64,000 bases of DNA, from contig CAMJTU010000004.1 in assembly GCA_946408825.1 (NCBI GenBank), forward strand, positions 114,813-178,812. The letters run 5' to 3'. The number at the start of each line of letters is the position of its first letter. Within the stretch, counting starts at the first letter, position 1. The notes beneath the pieces were generated by a model. That model did no database searches. It was not told where the DNA came from and saw nothing but the letters and a program-made list of their open reading frames with translations. Below are positions 37,002 through 43,239 of the stretch, in pieces. A program made the translations under genes and the position numbers. The stretch is from an uncultured Planctomycetaceae bacterium (GTDB lineage Bacteria; Planctomycetota; Planctomycetia; Pirellulales; Thermoguttaceae).

Positions 37002-37074
37002 GCGGCTCACACAAAATCACACAGAAAAATTTTTATGAAATTTTTTATTTCCGTGTTGTTTTTTTAATAAATAG

Positions 37075-37268
37075 CATACCAAGAACCAGAGGCGTTTGGA
37101 GACGACAAGTCCGCGTCTCGCTCAAACGTTGAGAAACCGCAAAAAGACCGTTTCTCTTTCATACGGTTCCTTCCAACGCGTCGCGGTTTTGACGCTTCGT
37201 CTTACGTTAGACTGTCGGCGAACCTCTTCGTACTACTCGACTTGAATCGTTTGTGAAAGGGCTCTGAT
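37075..37268 (+). promoter_or_regulatory. Structured leader of the third proline-rich gene
   Basis: The 190-nt leader starts with CATACCAAG (37075-37083), has AACGTTGAGAAAC, and folds a perfect 7-bp hairpin GAGAAAC (37131-37137) / GTTTCTC (37150-37156). A TTTCAT..GGTTCCTT stretch follows. The same order of elements, with a different but equally paired stem, precedes the gene at 38019. GAAAGGG is the ribosome-binding site. Confidence 0.5.
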
Positions 37269-37667
37269 ATGAACAAGTTAAATCGTTATGTTAATGTTCC
37301 GTTGATAGTCGTCGCGATAGTCTTTGGAGTCGTATTCTTCGCACGACCGCAGCGGCAGGCGAGCGCGGCAGATCTTCAGTTTAACCTTAACAGCAGCGGA
37401 GCCGCGATTGGAATCAGCGACGGAAACGGAAGCTACGCGTACTACGCGACCCAGGTCTACAATCCGGCGCCCGCGGTAGTTGTCAATCCGCGGCCATATC
37501 CGGCGCCGCAGCGACGTCTCCCGCCGCCGCCGCCGCGACATTATGTTCCCCGTTACCTGCCGCCACAGCCGCCGCAGCCGCCGCTCCTCCCGGAGCCGCC
37601 GCTTCCGCCGCTTCCTCCGGCTCCCCCTCTCCCTCCGTACGCGCCGCTCCCCTACGGGTTCTATTAA
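37269..37667 (+). CDS. Proline-rich exported protein (third of four)
   Basis: 132 aa. Signal peptide with hydrophobic core (VPLIVVAIVFGVVFFA) and cleavage after RQASA. The mature start ADLQFNLNSSGAAIGISDGN is the shared family block. The tail is almost pure Pro-rich (PPPPPRHYVPRYLPP, then PLPPLPPAP repeats) and ends LPYGFY. GAAAGGG lies eight bases before the ATG. A paralogue of the genes at 36464 and 38019; function unknown. Confidence 0.78.
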   Translation: MNKLNRYVNVPLIVVAIVFGVVFFARPQRQASAADLQFNLNSSGAAIGISDGNGSYAYYATQVYNPAPAVVVNPRPYPAPQRRLPPPPPRHYVPRYLPPQPPQPPLLPEPPLPPLPPAPPLPPYAPLPYGFY

Positions 37668-37723
37668 CCCCGGCGGATCTCCCTTCCGACGTGCGCTTGT
37701 CGTCGTTAAAGCGCCGTCAAATA

Positions 37724-37765
37724 CGAAATCGCGTCGTTTGCATGAACGGCGCAATTTCGCTTTTT
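37724..37765 (+). terminator. Probable Rho-independent terminator
   Basis: CGAAAT-CGCG pairs with GCGC-A-ATTTCG (one bulge), followed by five T. Confidence 0.65.
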
Positions 37766-37826
37766 ACGCAAATAGAAAATAATTTGAGAAAAATTTACTT
37801 TTTGACGTCATTTTTTTCCTCAAGCG

Positions 37827-38018
37827 CATACAAAGGTTTAGACGCAAGCGAACGATATTGAATCCGCTTCGTCTGAACGTCGAGAAATCGTCGACGACGA
37901 TTTCCCTTTCATCCAGTTCCTTTCAGGGCGCCGCGGTCCCGACGAATCGTTCGTCTGCCAACGCGACGTCGAGTTTCCGTCAACTTGTTTCGCTTAGTCG
38001 TTTTGAAAGGGCTTAATC
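37827..38018 (+). promoter_or_regulatory. Structured leader of the fourth proline-rich gene
   Basis: It begins with CATACAAAG (37827-37835), 192 bases before the ATG (194 in the previous gene). The hairpin GAAATCGTCG (37884-37893) / CGACGATTTC (37895-37904) sits behind AACGTCGAGAAA, at the same place as the GAGAAAC hairpin of the previous leader but with a different, fully paired sequence. TTTCATCCAGTTCCTTTCA and GCCGCGGT...GACG follow as in the other leader. Confidence 0.5.
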
Positions 38019-38429
38019 ATGAAAAAGACAGTTCCAGTTTTCAACCGTCGTCTGACTGCAGCCGTGGCAGTTTTCACTCTAGGAGTCGTCCTGTTCGCTC
38101 TTCCGCCGCGACAGGCTAACGCGGCGAATTTCCAGTTCGCCCTCAATACGGGAAGCGTCGGCGTCGGAATCGGAGTCGGCGACCCGGGCTATGTGGCGTA
38201 TCCGAGCCCCGTCGTGGTCGTCGGTCCGCGGTATCTCCCGCCTCCGCCGCCTCCGCGATTCTATCCTCGTCCGTACCCCGGACCGTATCCGCGTCCGTAT
38301 CCTCCCTATCCTCGACCGTACCCCGGACCGCATCCGCGTCCGTATCCAGGGCCCCATCCGGGCCCCCATCCTGGGCCGCACCCCGGGCCTCATCCGGGCG
38401 GCCCGCACCCCGGCGCGCCTAGGTTCTAG
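38019..38429 (+). CDS. Proline-rich exported protein (fourth of four)
   Basis: 136 aa. Signal peptide ends LPPRQANA, nearly the same as in the protein at 36464. The mature start ANFQFALNTGSVGVGIGVGD is the family block. The tail has PRPYPGPYPRPY repeats that decay into a GPHPGPHPGPHPG tract, so it is probably an extended secreted chain. GAAAGGG is the ribosome-binding site. The DNA coding the tail is itself repetitive and may vary in length. Confidence 0.78.
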   Translation: MKKTVPVFNRRLTAAVAVFTLGVVLFALPPRQANAANFQFALNTGSVGVGIGVGDPGYVAYPSPVVVVGPRYLPPPPPPRFYPRPYPGPYPRPYPPYPRPYPGPHPRPYPGPHPGPHPGPHPGPHPGGPHPGAPRF

Positions 38430-38465
38430 CAGCGTCGAGGCGTAACGCCTGAACAAATCGAGATT

Positions 38466-38496
38466 GCGCCGTTCCTATGGGAACGGCGCTTTTTTT
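38466..38496 (+). terminator. Rho-independent terminator
   Basis: GCGCCGTTC and GAACGGCGC form a 9-bp stem with a 6-nt loop, followed by seven T. Confidence 0.92.
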
Positions 38497-38553
38497 ATGT
38501 CCACATCTCACGCTTTTAACCCTTACAACGCGAATATTAGAAAAATACCGCTC

Positions 38554-38582
38554 TTGCTATGGAGAAAAATAAAATGTATTCT
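38554..38582 (+). promoter_or_regulatory. Promoter for the small lipoprotein gene
   Basis: TTGCTA (38554-38559) and TATTCT (38577-38582) with a 17-bp spacer, 115 bases before the start. Confidence 0.4.
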
Positions 38583-38697
38583 TTGATTCCCTCGACGTCG
38601 GGGTCTGAAAGGTCCGATTCCAAGACGAGACGCGCCGTGTTATTGCGGAACGTCTGCCGGCGTATGGACGCGTTCGTCGCAATAGGAGTCGAAGAGG

Positions 38698-39048
38698 ATG
38701 GAACAGACGATCAAAACCGAAATGAAAAGTAAAAACGTGACGCGGCGCGTCTTTCTCGCGACGGCGTTTGCAGCGCTGGCGACCTCATGCGGCTGCAAAT
38801 CGTGGAACGAAAACCCGAATAACAAGCGGTTCTGGTTCCCGACGCTCTGTCCGCCTTCGCGTGAAGAACAAGAACTGCGCGCCATGAATTTTCCCGAGGG
38901 AGGCGATCCGTACGTCGACGCGGAAGTCGGCCCGCGTTCCCTCGCGGCTCGTCCTCGAGGATGGGATATGCCGCGTCCGAGAACTTCGACGTCCGCTTGG
39001 GAGGTCTCCGACCGCGACACGTTTGGCTCGCTCAGCCCCGACGACTAA
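38698..39048 (+). CDS. Small predicted lipoprotein
   Basis: 116 aa. The N-terminal region has a twin-arginine pair and hydrophobic core (TRRVFLATAFAALATSCGC) with a lipobox-like LATSC, so it is probably exported (possibly by Tat) and lipid-anchored at the Cys. The remaining 80 residues are polar, contain RGWDMPRPRTSTSAWE and end in acidic residues; no family recognised. A later ATG at 38722 is possible. It has its own promoter candidate and a strong terminator. Confidence 0.65.
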   Translation: MEQTIKTEMKSKNVTRRVFLATAFAALATSCGCKSWNENPNNKRFWFPTLCPPSREEQELRAMNFPEGGDPYVDAEVGPRSLAARPRGWDMPRPRTSTSAWEVSDRDTFGSLSPDD

Positions 39049-39077
39049 TCCCGTCGGTTTCCGCCCCCTGTGAATTA

Positions 39078-39106
39078 AGGGACGCTTAGCGCAAGCGTCC
39101 CTTTTT
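39078..39106 (+). terminator. Rho-independent terminator
   Basis: AGGGACGCTT and AAGCGTCCCT form a 10-bp stem with a 5-nt loop, followed by T's. Confidence 0.93.
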
Positions 39107-39204
39107 CTATCGAATTATTTCAACGACAATTAATCTGAAAATTCACGTATTTTCTTCAAAAAACCAAAAGGTCTGAAAATTCTCTTTTCTTTTAACGTCC
39201 AAAA

Positions 39205-39213
39205 TGCTATAAT
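39205..39213 (+). promoter_or_regulatory. Extended -10 promoter of the pseudopilin operon
   Basis: TGCTATAAT at 39205-39213 is a perfect extended -10; no good -35 is visible. It lies 143 bases before the gspG-like gene and behind the previous terminator. Confidence 0.5.
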
Positions 39214-39355
39214 GCCCAATAGAAACGGTTAGCGCGCCCGTAAAACTCCCCCTGTTTTATTGTGTTGAGAAGGGCGTCGTAAAAGCGTCGCGTTCGCAAT
39301 TGACGCGATCAGACGTTTTACCAGACTGAACTTAGCATGAAAAGGAGCGTTTACA

Positions 39356-40618
39356 ATGAAACGCGTCGCTGGAATATCTTCGAAGAAATCGGGCTTTACG
39401 TTGCTCGAACTTCTCATCGTTATGGCGATTCTTATCGTCGTCATCGGAATGCTCGGCACGACGGTTTGGGGTCAGTATCGTAAAGCGTTAATCCGGACGG
39501 CGACCGTCCAAGTCCAAGATAAGCTCACCAACGCGCTTGAACTCTTCTATTTGGATTTCAAACGTTACCCTGACCAGAACTACGAAGGACTCTACATCCT
39601 CGCCGATATCGACAATCCGAACGCGCCGCAACAGCAACAACCGCAGCAACAGCAGGGCATGCAAGGTCAACAGGGCATGCAGTCGCCCAACGGCATGATG
39701 GACGGAATGTACGGCGCGACCGGCGGCATGGGCGGCGATATGAACTCCGGAATGTACGGAACAAACGGCAATATGGGCGGCGACATGTCTGGCATGGGCG
39801 GCGACATGTCCGGAATGGGCGGCATGAACGGCATGGGCGGCGACATGTCCGGAATGGGCGGTATGACCGGCATGGGCGGCGACATGTCTGGAATGGGCGG
39901 CAATATGAACGGCATGGGCGGCGACATGTCCGGAATGGGCGGTATGTCCGGCATGGGCGGCGACATGTCCGGAATGGGCGGCAATATGAACGGCATGCAG
40001 CAGCCGCAACAACAAGTTTACAAACGTCCCAAGATCGTCGAGCCGTACATCAAAGAACAAGACCTTAAAGATCCGTGGAATCAGCCGTATCGTTACGAAT
40101 GGCCGACGACGAAGGGCGACGGTAAAAAGCCGGCGGTCTGGTCCTGCGGTCCCGATAAGGAAGACAACAACGGCGACGGCGACGACGTCATTAACTGGGA
40201 TCCCGAGGATACTTCCGGTTTGCAGCGTATACAGAACAACCAGATGCCGAACAACCCCAACGGCATGATGCAACCCGGAATGACGAATCCCGACGGGAGC
40301 ATGACGCAACCCGGCATGACAAATCCCGGAATGAACGATCCTAATATGATGAATCCCGGAATGAACGACCCCAATATGATGAATCCCGGGATGACAAATC
40401 CCGGAATGAACGATCCTAATATGATGAATCCCGGAATGAACGATCCTAGTATGATGAATCCCGGGATGAATCCTGGGGGAATGAATCCGGGCGGGATGAA
40501 TCCCGGGATGAATCCTGGGGGAATGAACCCGGGCGGGATGAACCCGGGAATGAACCCGGGAATGAACCCCGGCGGCGGGATGAATCCCGGAATGAACCCC
40601 GGCGGCGGGATAATGTGA
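39356..40618 (+). CDS. gspG: GspG-like major pseudopilin with Met/Gly-rich insertions
   Basis: 420 aa, against about 140 for a usual GspG. The type III prepilin signal KKSG/FTLLELLIVMAIL has its cleavage after Gly13 and Glu at +5. The core follows the family: KLTNALELFYLDFKRYP, EGLYIL, then YIKEQDLKDPWNQPYRYEWP and WSCGPDKEDNNGDGDDV, the Asp-rich calcium-site region. Between EGLYIL and the DPWNQPY block sits an insertion (about residues 90-219) of Gln then GMGGDMSGMGG repeats, and the C-terminus (about 295-420) is NPGMNDPNMM / NPGGM repeats. It should be inserted in the inner membrane, processed by a GspO-type peptidase and assembled into the type II secretion pseudopilus. First gene of the operon. 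Confidence 0.85.
   Translation: MKRVAGISSKKSGFTLLELLIVMAILIVVIGMLGTTVWGQYRKALIRTATVQVQDKLTNALELFYLDFKRYPDQNYEGLYILADIDNPNAPQQQQPQQQQGMQGQQGMQSPNGMMDGMYGATGGMGGDMNSGMYGTNGNMGGDMSGMGGDMSGMGGMNGMGGDMSGMGGMTGMGGDMSGMGGNMNGMGGDMSGMGGMSGMGGDMSGMGGNMNGMQQPQQQVYKRPKIVEPYIKEQDLKDPWNQPYRYEWPTTKGDGKKPAVWSCGPDKEDNNGDGDDVINWDPEDTSGLQRIQNNQMPNNPNGMMQPGMTNPDGSMTQPGMTNPGMNDPNMMNPGMNDPNMMNPGMTNPGMNDPNMMNPGMNDPSMMNPGMNPGGMNPGGMNPGMNPGGMNPGGMNPGMNPGMNPGGGMNPGMNPGGGIM
39700..40005 (+). repeat. Met/Gly-rich coding repeat in gspG
   Basis: Imperfect tandem units encoding GMGGDMSGMGG, with variants GMGGMNGMGGDMS and GMGGNMNG. The unit GGCGGCGACATGTC(T/C)GG recurs many times. A second, unrelated Met-rich repeat (NPGMNDPNMM, then NPGGMNPGM) fills 40260-40615. 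Confidence 0.85.
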
Positions 40619-40752
40619 TCCCGTTGCGATTGTCCGTTCAAAACGGCAAAAACCTCTTCCGTTATGGAAACGTTGTAAAGACGCGGCGCGGGCGTTTCCC
40701 GAGCCGCGCCTGTTTTATATGCGGAGTCCGTTCAATTCGCTCCTTGTCGATC

Positions 40753-42501
40753 ATGAAAAGACCTTCGTTTACGCTCCTTGAGCTGCTGCTCGTTCTGGCG
40801 CTGATTTCGGCGATCTCCAGTCTTGGGGTCGCCGGATACAAGCGTCAATACGAGCGTTCTCGGTTCAAAAGCGGAGTCGTCGGAATTCAGATCGATCTGA
40901 ACCGTACGCGGCTCCTCGCGATGAGGTCTGGTCAATCGTATATTTTCCGCTTCGTGCCGGGAACCGGCTTTTACGAAATCGCGCCCCTTGAAACGCTCCA
41001 AGAGGCGATATACCGTATGACCGACGACGCAAGTTCGCAGAGCGACGCGCTCGGCGGCTCCCTGTATTCAGACGACGAAGCGGCGTTCGCGACGTCTTTG
41101 AACCCGTATTCCTTCGACGCGACGAACGAGTTCGGAGTCGAGAGCGCTTCCGACGATCTTTTCTCGCGAGAAAACGTCCTGGCAGACCTCGAACAGGCGG
41201 GGCGCGCGCCGTCGAACGGCGTCGTCGGGGCGAACGCCTCGCCGCTAGGCGGATCTTTGACCGGCGCGGGCGCCTACGGCTCTGAAATGGGGGGCGACCT
41301 CGGGTATCTCTCGGGAGTCGCGTCCGACGGATTGGGGACGGGCGGTCAGTTTGCGTTCGACGCGACCGGCGCTTTCAATACGTTCGCCGACGCCGATCAA
41401 CTTGAAAGCATTACGATTCGCGAGATGAACTCCGAGGAACGGCAAATCGGCGCGACTCCCAACACGCTCGCGTGGCGCGTCAACCTCGACGGGCTGATCG
41501 TTCGAAAAGAAGCGGAAGGGGGAGTCGTCTTTACCTTTTCGCGACTCTCCGACTCGACGCCGACCAATCTCCAGAAAAAGCGTCCTCACGGCGCCGACGA
41601 CGCGCAAAGCGCGCAGGGCGCGTTCGCGGACTCCGTCGGCGAAGACCTCGGATCGAGGCTGGGAGGAAGTCTCAGTTCGCCCCCGACGAGCGTCGACGCG
41701 GTCGGAAACGCGTCGTACGACGAAGACGCGGACGACGCGACGCGGTCAAGCCTATGGTCTGAGCCGATCATATTCTTTCCGAACGGTCGAACGTCCACCG
41801 TCGTCGTAGGACTCGCGAGCGTTGGGAAATATTCGTATTATTCGGAAATCGGCGTTCGAGGAATGACGGGCTATGCGCGCATCTCCGCGATTTCGTCAGT
41901 TCCGGCGGGTTCGTTCCCCGACGAAAGCGTTCTAACGGAAGAGCAATATTTCCGGCTCGCCAATCCCGGCGTCGCGAATCCGGAGACGACGACGGAAATC
42001 GCAGGCGGCGCGCTCGGCGGCGACTCCAACGCGTTTAGCGACGCGTTCGACCCCGGCGGCGGCGCGCTTGGGCTTGAACAGAACGCGGCGCCCGTCGACG
42101 ACGGTTTTTCAGCGCTCGACGCCGCGGCGCCTTCTGGATTCACGCCGAATTACGGATCGTCGGAACGGCGTTCGGGCTACTCTTTCGGAAACGGTTCGGA
42201 GCCTAGCCTCGGATTCGGCGCAGGCGGATTCGACGCGGGGAGCGAAGCGCCCGACTCGAGCGCGTTTAACGCGGTTGATCTTGGCCTTGGCGCCTCGCCG
42301 ACGCCTAGGAACGCTTCGGGGCTGGGCGGAGACGCGACAAACGGCGGTTTTTCAAGCGGCGACGACTCGTTAGGCTTGGGGAGCGTACAAACGGCGACTC
42401 CGACCACGCCGACGCAAAACGCAAACGGCGCGGGAACGAACGGCGCGGGAACGAACGGCGAGAGACGAAGGCGCGGCGGCGACGCGGGAGGCGGCGAATG
42501 A
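40753..42501 (+). CDS. GspH-like minor pseudopilin, enlarged
   Basis: 582 aa from the ATG at 40753, which immediately gives the prepilin signal MKRPSFTLLELLLVLALISA; the longer upstream frame lacks it. The following helix (KSGVVGIQIDLNRTRLLAMRSGQSYIFRF) is typical of GspH/FimT-type minor pseudopilins. The rest, several times longer than usual, is Ser/Gly/Asp/Ala-rich and probably disordered, with repeated LGGSL-type motifs (ALGGSLYSDDE, PLGGSLTGAG, RLGGSLSSPPTS). The stop overlaps the start of the next gene by 4 bp, so translation is coupled. Assignment as H rather than another minor pseudopilin rests on helix and order. Confidence 0.75.
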   Translation: MKRPSFTLLELLLVLALISAISSLGVAGYKRQYERSRFKSGVVGIQIDLNRTRLLAMRSGQSYIFRFVPGTGFYEIAPLETLQEAIYRMTDDASSQSDALGGSLYSDDEAAFATSLNPYSFDATNEFGVESASDDLFSRENVLADLEQAGRAPSNGVVGANASPLGGSLTGAGAYGSEMGGDLGYLSGVASDGLGTGGQFAFDATGAFNTFADADQLESITIREMNSEERQIGATPNTLAWRVNLDGLIVRKEAEGGVVFTFSRLSDSTPTNLQKKRPHGADDAQSAQGAFADSVGEDLGSRLGGSLSSPPTSVDAVGNASYDEDADDATRSSLWSEPIIFFPNGRTSTVVVGLASVGKYSYYSEIGVRGMTGYARISAISSVPAGSFPDESVLTEEQYFRLANPGVANPETTTEIAGGALGGDSNAFSDAFDPGGGALGLEQNAAPVDDGFSALDAAAPSGFTPNYGSSERRSGYSFGNGSEPSLGFGAGGFDAGSEAPDSSAFNAVDLGLGASPTPRNASGLGGDATNGGFSSGDDSLGLGSVQTATPTTPTQNANGAGTNGAGTNGERRRRGGDAGGGE

Positions 42502-43208
42502 AAAAGCGGCGCGGCGCGTTTACGCTCCTTGAAATTCTCGTCGTTCTAGCCGTTCTCGGAATGGGGTTGGCGCTCGTTAGCGCCATGATGCGCAATTCCG
42601 CGCAGTATTCCGAACGCGTCGAGGAAGACTCCGCGGTCCAGCTCGTCTGCGACAACATGATGAGTTCGATCCTCTCCGGGGGCATGACCGCGACGATCGG
42701 GGTCGAACTTCCGATTCCCGACGCGCCGCGCTGGACGGTGACGACGGAACTCCTCGACGGTCCGATTCCCAGCGTCGTCGCGGTGCGAATCACGGCGCGG
42801 CGATACGACCAGCCTCAAACGGAGTCGCCGACGAATCCCGGCGCCTTGACCGTCGCGCGAACGCCGACGCCGGGGCGCGTCTTCGTGCTGAAAGAATGGG
42901 CGCGCCGCGCCGACGTCCACACCCGCGTCGTCTCCGTCGCGGCGGACGGTTCGACGGCGGCGGTCGACGGAACGGGCGAAACGGTCGCGGGCGACCTCAA
43001 CGCGCAGGCAGACGCGGGACTCGGCGGCGCTCTCGGAGGCGTCCCGACGGATCTTGCGTCTCCTGAATCCTCCGGCAGTCTCTTCGATTCGTTCGACGCC
43101 GCGCAAGGATTGAACAATCCGGGCATGACGCCGAACGTCGACGCGCTCGGCGGAGGATTGGGCGGCCCCGGAAGCGTCGACCAACTCGGCGGCGCCGGGC
43201 TTTTATAA
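42498..43208 (+). CDS. GspI-like minor pseudopilin
   Basis: 236 aa. Prepilin signal MKKRRGAFTLLEILVVLAVLGMG with Glu at +5 after the Gly/Ala boundary. The next block (LVSAMMRNSAQYSERVEEDS then QLVCDNMMSSIL) is GspI-like, followed by a short beta-rich part (WTVTTELLDGPIPSVVAVRITARR). The C-terminal 90 residues are Gly/Asp/Ala-rich with GLGGALGGVPTDL and LGGGLGGPGS. It is expected to act in the pseudopilus tip with the H- and J-like proteins. ATGA overlap with the upstream gene. Confidence 0.75.
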   Translation: MKKRRGAFTLLEILVVLAVLGMGLALVSAMMRNSAQYSERVEEDSAVQLVCDNMMSSILSGGMTATIGVELPIPDAPRWTVTTELLDGPIPSVVAVRITARRYDQPQTESPTNPGALTVARTPTPGRVFVLKEWARRADVHTRVVSVAADGSTAAVDGTGETVAGDLNAQADAGLGGALGGVPTDLASPESSGSLFDSFDAAQGLNNPGMTPNVDALGGGLGGPGSVDQLGGAGLL

Positions 43209-43239
43209 CGGTTGCGAATCATTTTGACAGAGGCGAGGA

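Noticed and set aside
39488..40641. Minus-strand frames over gspG encoding His/Ala or Pro/Ile/Met repeats
   Set aside because: Mirror images of the Met/Gly repeat DNA; the plus strand has the prepilin signal and the GspG core.
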